The notes under the pieces were generated by a model. It was not told where the DNA came from. It worked only from the letters and a program-made list of their open reading frames with translations, and ran no database searches. DNA of 7,111 bases from Bifidobacterium breve (lineage in GTDB: Bacteria > Actinomycetota > Actinomycetes > S36-B12), in contig CALPZT020000078.1 in the NCBI GenBank assembly GCA_943328365.2, positions 1-7,111 of the forward strand. The letters are read 5' to 3'. A program made the translations under genes and the position numbers. The number at the start of each line of letters is the position of its first letter. Position 1 is the first letter of the stretch. Shown piece by piece: positions 1 through 5,749 of this stretch.

Positions 1-1460
1 ACGCGGTCGGCAATCTCCTCGTTCGACAGGAGGTAGGGCTTGCCTCGCAGGTTGAGCGAGAGCGGACCCTTGGAGAAGCCGCAGAAGGTGCACTTGAACG
101 TGCAGACGTTCGTGTAGTTGATGTTTCGATTGCGGACGAATGTGACGGTCTCGCCGTTGGCTGCGAACCGCAGTTCGTCGGCCAACGCTGCCACGGCCGC
201 TACTTCGGTGCCCCGGGCACTGAAGAGCGTGACGATTTCAGCCTCGCCGGGCTCCTGGCCCTGGCGAACGCCTTCGAGGGCCTCCGCCACGGCGCCGGTG
301 GCTCGCGGCTCTGCCGGGACGAGCAACGGCGGGAGACGGTCGGCACCGGAGTACCAGGCGGTCGACCGACGTCCGATCTGCACGACCTCAGCGCCACTGC
401 CCACGTTTGCCGCGGCCTCGTAGCGCTCCGGAAAGGTGGCCCCGGGATCGTCGCGTCCCATGCTCTCGGCATCGCTTCGATCAAGGACAGCAAAGCGGAC
501 GTTGTCGTCGAGCCAGCGTCGGGGATTCATGGCGAACTCCGGATACACCGTGAGCCGGGGAGCAAGGTTTCTGCCTCGGGACTCGGCAACGGCCCGCAAG
601 GTATCGAGATGCGGCCACGGACGCTCGGGGTTCACGTGATCAGCCGTAACGGGCGAGATCCCGCCAAAGTCATCGATGCCCGCATCGAGGAGGATGCCGG
701 GATCGTCGACGAGATTCGGTGGCGCCTGCACATGGACCTCGGGTGGCAGGATCGACCGGGCGAGCCTGATTGCATCGACGAGGTCGTCGACGGAACATGC
801 CGGGTGGTTGCGCATGAGGGTGTCGGCCTTGGGTACGAAGTTCTGGACGATGACCTCCTGCACATGGCCGAATCGCTCGTGCGCGGCGGCGATCGCCTCA
901 AGGGCCTCAATGCGATCGGATCTGTCCTCTCCGATGCCGATGAGAATGCCCGTTGTGAACGGGATAGCGAGCTCGCCTGCAGCGTGAAGCGTCGCCAGCC
1001 GCCGCTCGGGGGTTTTGTCCGGAGCGCCACGATGCGCCACGAGATCGGGGCGCAGGGATTCGATCATCATGCCCTGGCTCGGTGACACCCGGCGAAGCTT
1101 CGCAAGATCCTCGTGCCCGAGGGCGCCGGCATTCGCGTGCGGGAGGAGACCGGTCTCGTCGAGGACGAGCTGGCACATGGCCACGAGGTACTCGACCGTG
1201 GTCTGGTAGCCGTGCTCCCTGAGCCACTCGCCTGCAACCGGATACCGCTCCTCCGGGAACTCCCCGAGGGTAAAGAGCGCCTCATGGCACCCTGCTCGCG
1301 AACCCGCCGTCGCTATGACGAGGATCTCCTCCGGGGTCAGGTACGGCGCACTCACGCGCGCTGGCGACTGGGCAAACGTGCAATAGCCGCACCTGTCGCG
1401 ACACAGCATCGTGAGCGGGATGAACACCTTCGGTGAATACGTGACCGTCGTGGCCGACAA
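1..1460 (-). CDS. fbiC: FbiC, bifunctional FO synthase (CofG-CofH fusion), 3' end outside window
   Basis: Radical-SAM enzyme making FO, the deazaflavin chromophore of coenzyme F420, from tyrosine and 5-amino-6-ribitylaminouracil. The reading frame stays open to the left edge: 486 codons are visible, and the family is usually about 800-860 residues. The CofG half opens with VFIPLTMLCRDRCGYC, whose CX3CX2C cluster ligands are C20, C24 and C27. A second cluster, CTFKCTFC (C453, C457, C460), follows NINYTNV and is the start of the CofH half, with SKGPLSLNLRGKPY after it. Two SAM clusters in one chain identify FbiC rather than separate CofG or CofH. The start is TTG at 1460-1458, six bases after a GGAGG (complement of 1467-1471). 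No in-frame ATG or GTG exists between it and the in-frame TGA at 1523-1521; another TTG at 1499-1497 has no such ribosome site. The N-terminus is therefore short, as in archaeal CofG, and lacks the long leader of many actinobacterial FbiC proteins. Identity is secure; the start is fairly secure. Confidence 0.95.
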   Translation of the reverse strand, partial: MSATTVTYSPKVFIPLTMLCRDRCGYCTFAQSPARVSAPYLTPEEILVIATAGSRAGCHEALFTLGEFPEERYPVAGEWLREHGYQTTVEYLVAMCQLVLDETGLLPHANAGALGHEDLAKLRRVSPSQGMMIESLRPDLVAHRGAPDKTPERRLATLHAAGELAIPFTTGILIGIGEDRSDRIEALEAIAAAHERFGHVQEVIVQNFVPKADTLMRNHPACSVDDLVDAIRLARSILPPEVHVQAPPNLVDDPGILLDAGIDDFGGISPVTADHVNPERPWPHLDTLRAVAESRGRNLAPRLTVYPEFAMNPRRWLDDNVRFAVLDRSDAESMGRDDPGATFPERYEAAANVGSGAEVVQIGRRSTAWYSGADRLPPLLVPAEPRATGAVAEALEGVRQGQEPGEAEIVTLFSARGTEVAAVAALADELRFAANGETVTFVRNRNINYTNVCTFKCTFCGFSKGPLSLNLRGKPYLLSNEEIADR

Positions 1461-1466
1461 TGCGTG

Positions 1467-1471
1467 CCTCC
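1467..1471 (-). promoter_or_regulatory. Shine-Dalgarno site that sets the TTG start of fbiC
   Basis: The minus strand reads GGAGG, then CACGCA, then TTG. This is the only strong ribosome site in the short open stretch upstream of the CofG motif, and it decides the start at 1460. Confidence 0.7.
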
Positions 1472-1574
1472 CGGGAAACCAGCGTTGGAACCGCGCCAAC
1501 GGCGCGTGCCGGGCATCGTGTCACATGACCGCTGTCTGTCGCCCAAGTATGCCCACTGGTGCGCGCATCGGTGC

Positions 1575-1590
1575 TGTGAGCCATCTCACG
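1575..1590. promoter_or_regulatory. CRP-like palindrome TGTGA-N6-TCACG
   Basis: The sequence TGTGA GCCATC TCACG matches 9 of the 10 fixed positions of the CRP-family consensus TGTGA-N6-TCACA, which is also used by mycobacterial Crp and corynebacterial GlxR. Its centre lies about 103 bases upstream of the start point predicted from the rightward promoter, and about 122 bases upstream of the fbiC start codon. It could serve either gene. The match is seen; binding is inferred. Confidence 0.45.
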
Positions 1591-1617
1591 CACTTCATGA
1601 ACGCCCGATGAATCCTC

Positions 1618-1633
1618 TGTGAGCATCCGCACA
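1618..1633. promoter_or_regulatory. Second CRP-like palindrome TGTGA-N6-GCACA
   Basis: The sequence TGTGA GCATCC GCACA also matches 9 of 10 consensus positions. Its centre is 43 bases (about four helical turns) from the first site and about 60 bases upstream of the predicted rightward start point. That is the usual spacing of class I CRP activation. Binding is inferred from pattern and position only. Confidence 0.45.
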
Positions 1634-1648
1634 ATCGGCCCTGCTTTG

Positions 1649-1678
1649 TTGGCAGCCACAACAATTCTGGGTGATAAT
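1649..1678 (+). promoter_or_regulatory. Sigma70-type promoter for the 55-residue protein gene
   Basis: A TTGGCA hexamer (1649-1654) and a GATAAT hexamer (1673-1678) are 18 bases apart. Both are close to the housekeeping consensus, and they sit in a locally AT-richer patch of a GC-rich sequence. Transcription would begin near 1685, giving a leader of about 89 bases before the ATG at 1774. Confidence 0.6.
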
Positions 1679-1681
1679 TCA

Positions 1682-1731
1682 AGGGTCCGACAGGCAACCG
1701 CCAGCAGGACATCGGCTGACCCGGAGACCCT
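1682..1731 (+). promoter_or_regulatory. 5' leader with two mutually exclusive pairings
   Basis: AGGGTC at 1682-1687, near the predicted RNA 5' end, can pair with GACCCT at 1726-1731. Its inner GGGTC (1683-1687) can pair instead with GACCC at 1718-1722. A small GGC-AACC-GCC hairpin lies between them. It resembles no riboswitch class that I recognise. The alternative pairings are visible but short, and such pairings arise by chance in GC-rich DNA. Confidence 0.25.
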
Positions 1732-1773
1732 GGGAAGGCCGGAATTTCACAACGAAGACAGGAGTAACCCTCC

Positions 1774-1941
1774 ATGAAGCCGTTTGCGAAGGTATTCGCA
1801 TCAATGTTCGATCGCCAGGCACATGACGACAGTGTGTCTGCCCGTCGGGCACTCCACCGGGAATGGGATCGGCAGCGCGCCAATGCGCTGACCCCCTCGG
1901 ATCGGGCAGAGATCGACGCGATCTTCTCTCGAAGCCTCTAG
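1774..1941 (+). CDS. Small charged protein of unknown function, 55 aa
   Basis: A short open frame begins with ATG, nine bases after an AGGAG at 1760-1764, and ends with TAG. A good promoter lies upstream and a hairpin region downstream. The product begins MKPFAKVFASMFDRQ and ends DAIFSRSL. It is rich in Arg, Asp and Glu, has no signal peptide, membrane segment or cysteine, and looks helical. A segment ALHREWDRQRANALTPSDRAE could form an amphipathic helix followed by a turn. I do not recognise the family and assign no function. The case for a real gene is the complete set of expression signals around it rather than homology. It diverges from fbiC and converges on the exported two-domain protein gene. 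Confidence 0.72.
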   Translation: MKPFAKVFASMFDRQAHDDSVSARRALHREWDRQRANALTPSDRAEIDAIFSRSL

Positions 1942-1951
1942 GCCCGGATCG

Positions 1952-1969
1952 CCCAGCCATCCCGCTGGG
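1952..1969. terminator. Small GC hairpin after the 55-residue protein gene
   Basis: CCCAGC and GCTGGG are perfect 6-base arms around CATCCC, starting 10 bases after the TAG stop. No T-run follows on the plus strand (AAAACCCAAAT), so it may only assist the larger hairpin downstream. Confidence 0.35.
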
Positions 1970-1982
1970 AAAACCCAAATGA

Positions 1983-2024
1983 ATGAGTGAAGTCCCCCTC
2001 CACCAGGAGGGGGACTTCACTCAT
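1983..2024. terminator. Bidirectional terminator: perfect 19-bp inverted repeat with 4-base loop
   Basis: Arms at 1983-2001 and 2006-2024 are exact reverse complements around an ACCA loop. The palindrome lies between two convergent genes, 41 bases after one stop and 24 bases from the other. On the minus strand it is followed by TCATTTGGGTTTT, a moderately T-rich tail, so it best fits a rho-independent terminator for the leftward transcript. On the plus strand no T-tract follows, and there the hairpin may act by blocking or by protecting the 3' end. Confidence 0.8.
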
Positions 2025-2048
2025 GTCCGCAGCAGCTCACGCGCGTCG

Positions 2049-2924
2049 TCAGTCGGTGCGCACCTGAAACTCGACGCCCACCCACTCGCCGCCCTGAACG
2101 AGTCCGAGCGAGTAGCCGTGCAGCCCGCGCTTGCTCAACTCCATTGTCAGCGAATACGACCCATCCGACTTCACCGTCGTCGTTGCCCCGACCACCGGTT
2201 CAAAGTGCCCTGACCCGCGCTTGTCGGTCGGAATGAAGCGGCTCAGCGACAGGACCTCGCCGGGGGGCACGCCGTCTGGCGCTTTCCCCGAGATGGTGAC
2301 GGGCGCTCCTGCCTTCGCCTTCGATGAAGAGAGCTTGGCCGTGCCGCCCCATGCCGAGGTGTTCGGGACCTTCGTGAAGCCCGCATGCCACAGCGTCTTC
2401 GGGTCGATCGAGACCGGGCGCGCAATGGCTCGGGCCGGACGAGGGCCACTACCCGGGGTTGAGAGCTGGAATTCGAAGCCGAGGAACTCCGGTGCAGCGC
2501 CTTTCGTCTGGTAGCCGACGTGGTAGCCCCAGTCCCCTGGATAGCCGAGCTGGAAGTGCAGCGTGAATCGATGCCCCTTTCCCACGACCGTCTTGATGTT
2601 GAGCGGACGGAACTCGCCGAGGCCCATCTTGTTGAAGGGATAGAAGCGACCGAGCCTGAGCGTCTGGCCGATCGGCACCCGGTCGGGCGCCTTCCCGCTG
2701 ATGATGACATCGGTGCCGCGCGGCATATTGCTCGCGCTCATGGCGACCGGCAGCCCCCAGTCGGTGGTGTTCGGGCTGACCGTGAACCCGATATCGGCCA
2801 ATTCCGCGGCGGAGAGCTGCGGGCGCTTCCTCTCCGGGGCCTGAGCACCCTCAGATGCCGCAGCCGCAGGGGCAATGAGGATGCTTCCCCCCGCGATGAG
2901 TCCCACGATCGCTACCAGCCTCAA
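2049..2924 (-). CDS. Exported protein with two tandem homologous domains, 291 aa
   Basis: The N-terminus MRLVAIVGLIAGGSILIAP and the AAAAS that follows look like a Sec signal peptide, with cleavage probable around residues 22-24. There is no twin arginine and no lipobox cysteine. The mature part is a duplication. Residues about 37-157 and 173-291 align without gaps at a 136-residue offset over the core: W56/W192, ISGKAPD (75-81 and 211-217), LxLxRFxPxxKxGxGxFxP, and an EFQ near each end. The pattern suggests beta-rich domains. I do not recognise the family. The start is TTG at 2924-2922, overlapping the TGA of the GMC gene (TTGA), with AGAGGTG eight bases upstream. The open frame continues further upstream, but only inside the GMC gene and without a signal peptide. 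The coupling suggests production together with the GMC enzyme. No anchor is visible, so it may be a free extracytoplasmic or surface protein. Confidence 0.85.
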   Translation of the reverse strand: MRLVAIVGLIAGGSILIAPAAAASEGAQAPERKRPQLSAAELADIGFTVSPNTTDWGLPVAMSASNMPRGTDVIISGKAPDRVPIGQTLRLGRFYPFNKMGLGEFRPLNIKTVVGKGHRFTLHFQLGYPGDWGYHVGYQTKGAAPEFLGFEFQLSTPGSGPRPARAIARPVSIDPKTLWHAGFTKVPNTSAWGGTAKLSSSKAKAGAPVTISGKAPDGVPPGEVLSLSRFIPTDKRGSGHFEPVVGATTTVKSDGSYSLTMELSKRGLHGYSLGLVQGGEWVGVEFQVRTD

Positions 2925-4417
2925 TTCCAGTTCACCTCTGCGGCGACGCGCAACGCCTGCGCACCAATCGTGAGAGCTGGGTTCTGCGCCCCGGATGACG
3001 GGAAGAACGAGGAGTCGACGACGAAGAGATTCGACACCTCGTGCGACCTGCAGTGCTCGTCGAGCACGCTTTGGGTGGGATCGAGGCCGGCACGGACGGT
3101 GCCGCACATGTGGCTGTTCATGTCGATTCCGAATCGCTGCTCGAAGACACCGATGTAACCCGCATCCTTGAGCATGCGCTTCGCCTTGCCGAGAAGCAGT
3201 TCGTGGCGGTCGTAGTTCGTGCGCTGCCACGAGACCTGGATACGTCCGTCACGATTGACACGTACCCGGTTGTCGGGCGATGGGGTGTCCTCGGTCATGA
3301 CGAGCCACTCAATGCTCCGCCCCGCCATGCGATTGAGGACGGCCAGCGGGGCGCGCGTGGCGTGCGTCTTCATCATTGACCCCTGCACCTTGCCTATGAG
3401 TTGGATTGTCCCGCCCGGGATTCCATCGCCGGCGTCGTGATAGTAGTCGTTGACGGCGACGGTCTTTTGGAAGACCACATCGTTGGCTCGGCGCGGATCA
3501 ATCGCCGCAATATGCGTGTTGTTGTGCACCATGTAGTTTCGCCCGACGAGGTCCGTCGAGTTCGCGACACCACCGGGCCATCGATCGCTCGTGCTCCGCA
3601 GCAGCATGGCTGCCGAGTTCGCAGCGCCACCTGCAAGGACAAAGGATCCGCCGGTGATCTCGACCGGTTCTCCATTGCGCTCGCCGGTCACGGCTATCAC
3701 GCGGTCTCCCGCTCCCGTTTCGATGCGGTCGATGCGAACCCCGGTGAGCAGCCGGACATGGCCGCCCATCATCGCTGGGCCAAGGGCGCAGGTCTCGGCA
3801 TCGGATTTCGCCCCGAGCCGGCACGGGAAGCCATCGCAGGTGCTGCAGCGGATGCATGCGCCTCCGGGCTGCAGGTCGACACCCATGGACGTGCGCGATG
3901 GGTGGAGACCCTGCTGTTCGATGCGCAGGACGGTTTCCTGGACGTAGGGCTCGTGCCCCAGCGCCGGGTAGGGGTAGGGCTGGCTCCGCCAGGGCTCCGT
4001 CGGATCCTCGCCGGACGTTCCGTGCACCCGGTAGAGCGACTCAGCCTGCGAGTAATACGGCTCGAGGTCGGCGTAGGAGAAGGGCCAGGCTGGCGAGACT
4101 CCGGATGGATAGTCGGTTCGCTCGAAATCCCGCTCCCGCAAGCGCGGCAGGCTGGCCCCGTAGACCTTCGTGTTGCCTCCGACGAGGTAGTGCACACCGG
4201 GCCTGAAGTCCTGGCCGTCGTCATCGACCCAGGTCTCGTCCGGCTTGTACCGGCGCTCGACGAAGACAGCTTCGGGAGACCAGTTCTCTCGCTCTCGCGG
4301 CAGGTAGTCGCCTCGCTCGAGCACAAGCACATCGATGCCGCGGCGCGCGAGGCCCCACGCAAGCGTGCTGCCACCCATGCCGCTCCCCACGATCACCACC
4401 GTGGCGGAGTCCTTCAT
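2921..4417 (-). CDS. GMC-family FAD-dependent oxidoreductase, 498 aa
   Basis: Glucose-methanol-choline family flavoenzyme, which oxidises an alcohol or sugar-type substrate using FAD; the substrate cannot be told. The N-terminal dinucleotide-binding motif is VVIVGSGMGGSTLAW (G11, G13, G16), ending at the acidic LERGD. VHYLVGGNTKVYGAS matches the family's conserved flavin-binding stretch. The C-terminal family block carries the probable catalytic pair H436 (NSHMCGT) and N479 (GAQNPALTI), followed by a typical ending. A cluster C188, C191, C194, C199 (CIRCSTCDGFPC) sits mid-protein and could hold an iron-sulphur centre. There is no signal peptide. The start codons GTG (4420) and ATG (4417) are adjacent; ATG is preferred because GGAG lies five bases upstream of it and only two upstream of GTG. 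The gene follows the CDF gene by 66 bases and overlaps the exported-protein gene by 4 bases. Confidence 0.93.
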   Translation of the reverse strand: MKDSATVVIVGSGMGGSTLAWGLARRGIDVLVLERGDYLPRERENWSPEAVFVERRYKPDETWVDDDGQDFRPGVHYLVGGNTKVYGASLPRLRERDFERTDYPSGVSPAWPFSYADLEPYYSQAESLYRVHGTSGEDPTEPWRSQPYPYPALGHEPYVQETVLRIEQQGLHPSRTSMGVDLQPGGACIRCSTCDGFPCRLGAKSDAETCALGPAMMGGHVRLLTGVRIDRIETGAGDRVIAVTGERNGEPVEITGGSFVLAGGAANSAAMLLRSTSDRWPGGVANSTDLVGRNYMVHNNTHIAAIDPRRANDVVFQKTVAVNDYYHDAGDGIPGGTIQLIGKVQGSMMKTHATRAPLAVLNRMAGRSIEWLVMTEDTPSPDNRVRVNRDGRIQVSWQRTNYDRHELLLGKAKRMLKDAGYIGVFEQRFGIDMNSHMCGTVRAGLDPTQSVLDEHCRSHEVSNLFVVDSSFFPSSGAQNPALTIGAQALRVAAEVNWN

Positions 4418-4483
4418 CACTGCTCCATTTAACCGTCTCTGCTGCCACGGCGCGAAGCAATCGCCGAACCTGCGCGTGCGACG

Positions 4484-5386
4484 CTAGGGATGCAGGTGCT
4501 CCCTGCCCTCAGCGAGGTCCTCGGGCTCCACCTGAATGGTCGAGTGCTCGATGCTGAAGTGGCCATCGAGGCACCCCCGCAGGTCCTCGAGGATCGGCCC
4601 CAATCCCCGTGCCAATGCGTCGTCGCGAACGACGACATGCGCGCTCATGACCGGTACTCCCGAGGTGATCGTCCATGCGTGCATGTCGTGAACGCTCACG
4701 ACAAAGGGCTTGCTCAGCCAGTGCACGCGGACACTGTCAAGGTCGAGGTCATCGGGGGTTGACTCGATGAGGATCCCGATGACCTCGCGAAGCAGTTGCC
4801 ATGCCCGCGGAAGGATCATGACCGCCACGAGCACGGAGACGACGGGGTCGATCCGCAGCCATCCGGTCGCAGCGATGCCGATGGCACCGATGATGACCGC
4901 GAGCGACCCGAGGAGGTCACCCCACATCTCGAGGTAGGCGCCCTTGATGTTGATGCTGCCGCTCGCACCCTTGCGCAGGAGGAGCAGGCCCACGATGTTC
5001 GCCGCTAGGCCAACGGAGGCGAAGGCCAGCATGCTTCCGCTGGCGACCTCAGGCGGGGCCTGCCAGCGCTCCCAGGCCTCGAATCCGATCCAGCCGGCCA
5101 CGAGGAACAGGAAGCAGGCATTAACCCCCGCCGCAAGGACTTCGAGGCGCTGGTAGCCGAAGGTCTTCTTCGACGTCGACGGGAGCCGACCCGCGCTCAT
5201 TGCCGCCAGTGCAATGAGTAGGCCTGCGACGTCGGTGAGCATGTGCCCGGCATCCGCGAGGAGAGCTAGGCTCCCCGACCTGATGCCCCCGACGACCTCG
5301 ATGACGAGGACGGTGAGGCTAAGCGCCAGTGCCCAGACGAGGCGCGTGCGGTTATCGCCCCCGCCGTGGGAGTGGCCGCTACCCAC
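4484..5386 (-). CDS. Cation diffusion facilitator (CzcD/ZitB type) metal exporter, 300 aa
   Basis: Proton-driven exporter of Zn2+ or related divalent metals across the cytoplasmic membrane. The N-terminus MGSGHSHGGGD is the usual short His-rich lead. Six membrane helices can be placed at about 16-34, 39-63, 81-103, 117-137, 152-175 and 180-197. TM2 has the metal-site motif ADAGHMLTD (H48, D52). TM3 begins with the family's FGYQRLEVLAA. TM5 has E153-MWG-D157, where ZitB and ZnT proteins have HxxxD. The TM4-TM5 loop is short and has no His run. The cytoplasmic C-terminal domain carries VHDMHAWTITSGVPVMSAHV, a CDF hallmark. The start is GTG with GAGG five bases upstream; an in-frame stop lies upstream with no other start between. 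It follows the 94-residue protein gene by 75 bases and precedes the GMC gene by 66, so co-transcription is possible. Metal specificity is not decided by sequence. Confidence 0.93.
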   Translation of the reverse strand: MGSGHSHGGGDNRTRLVWALALSLTVLVIEVVGGIRSGSLALLADAGHMLTDVAGLLIALAAMSAGRLPSTSKKTFGYQRLEVLAAGVNACFLFLVAGWIGFEAWERWQAPPEVASGSMLAFASVGLAANIVGLLLLRKGASGSINIKGAYLEMWGDLLGSLAVIIGAIGIAATGWLRIDPVVSVLVAVMILPRAWQLLREVIGILIESTPDDLDLDSVRVHWLSKPFVVSVHDMHAWTITSGVPVMSAHVVVRDDALARGLGPILEDLRGCLDGHFSIEHSTIQVEPEDLAEGREHLHP

Positions 5387-5423
5387 CGGGGCCTCGGCTG
5401 GGCGGGGTCGACTGCCTGATCAC

Positions 5424-5441
5424 GGCGCCATAGTAGGCGCC
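5424..5441. repeat. Hairpin GGCGCC-N6-GGCGCC between two co-directional genes
   Basis: Two self-complementary GGCGCC hexamers flank ATAGTA, giving a 6-bp stem. It lies 20 bases after the stop of the 94-residue protein gene and 37 bases before the CDF start. It could be a weak attenuator or an RNA-processing hairpin. There is no T-run on the minus strand. Confidence 0.35.
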
Positions 5442-5461
5442 CGCCAACAGGTACTGCCGAA

Positions 5462-5746
5462 TCAGCAGGCGACGGCGAGCGTGCGCTCGGTGCGATCGAC
5501 GACGACGGAGTCGAGGTCTGACACCGAGGCCATGAGCCGGGCGACCATTGCGAAGGCCCGCTCGCGCGCGACCTCAGGCTCGAGGTCGTCGATCATCACC
5601 TGCACGAGGATCTCGCTGATGCCGAGGTCGCGGGCAGCGTGCGCCATGACGAGGAGGTCGAGCGAGTCGTCGCCGAACCCGTCGGCGTCGATGCTCAGGG
5701 CAAGGGCGTGGATGGTGCTCGAGATGGTTTCCATGTTGGTTTCCAT
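5462..5746 (-). CDS. Small acidic protein of unknown function, 94 aa
   Basis: The product begins METNMETISSTIHALAL and ends RTERTLAVAC. It is acidic, has no signal peptide or membrane span, and looks like alternating helices and strands (for example ILVQVMIDDLEPEVARERAF, then SVVVDRTER). Its only cysteine is the last residue. I do not recognise the family. The ATG at 5746-5744 is preferred because AAAGGA ends seven bases before it. An in-frame GTG at 5770 lies upstream of that ribosome site and is unlikely to be the start. A second in-frame ATG at 5734-5732 arises from a 12-base tandem repeat. The gene is divergent from the LysR gene and is the first of four leftward genes, the classical position for a LysR target. 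It could be an accessory factor of the CDF exporter, but nothing in its sequence shows metal binding. Confidence 0.75.
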   Translation of the reverse strand: METNMETISSTIHALALSIDADGFGDDSLDLLVMAHAARDLGISEILVQVMIDDLEPEVARERAFAMVARLMASVSDLDSVVVDRTERTLAVAC

Positions 5747-5749
5747 GTT
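5726..5749. repeat. Perfect 12-base tandem repeat (two copies) across a start codon
   Basis: GGTTTCCATGTT occurs at 5726-5737 and again at 5738-5749. On the minus strand each copy carries an ATG in the same frame, so the repeat duplicates the start region of the 94-residue protein gene and yields MET-N-MET. Confidence 0.9.

Larger units (their letters stand above)
1461..1773. promoter_or_regulatory. Divergent intergenic control region between fbiC and the 55-residue protein gene
   Basis: These 313 bases separate two diverging genes. They hold a rightward promoter (1649-1678), two CRP-like palindromes (1575-1590 and 1618-1633), a leader able to fold in two ways (1682-1731), and the ribosome sites of both genes. 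No convincing -35/-10 pair was found for leftward fbiC transcription. An open frame crosses the region on the minus strand (from 1659), but it runs out of frame into fbiC and has no recognisable protein features, so it is not called. Confidence 0.6.

Noticed and set aside
609..1085. A 158-codon open frame on the plus strand
   Set aside because: It is antisense to the CofG half of fbiC, which is continuous and motif-supported across the same bases.
1282..1659. A 125-codon open frame on the minus strand across the fbiC start
   Set aside because: It runs out of frame over the CofG cluster motif and continues into fbiC; no protein feature or ribosome site supports it.
1681..1773. A known riboswitch class in the leader of the 55-residue protein gene
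   Set aside because: I looked for conserved cores of the SAM-IV, ydaO, ZTP, cobalamin, glycine and fluoride classes and did not find them.
2520..3158. A 212-codon open frame on the plus strand
   Set aside because: It is antisense to both the exported protein gene and the end of the GMC gene, with no supporting start signals.
2925..3230. A longer version of the exported protein, starting at 3230
   Set aside because: The extra 102 residues lie wholly inside the GMC coding sequence in another frame, read as arginine-rich nonsense, and would bury the signal peptide.
3401..4432. A 343-codon open frame on the plus strand opposite the GMC gene
   Set aside because: It is antisense to a fully recognised GMC oxidoreductase, has no family motifs or ribosome site, and such long mirror frames are expected in high-GC genes.
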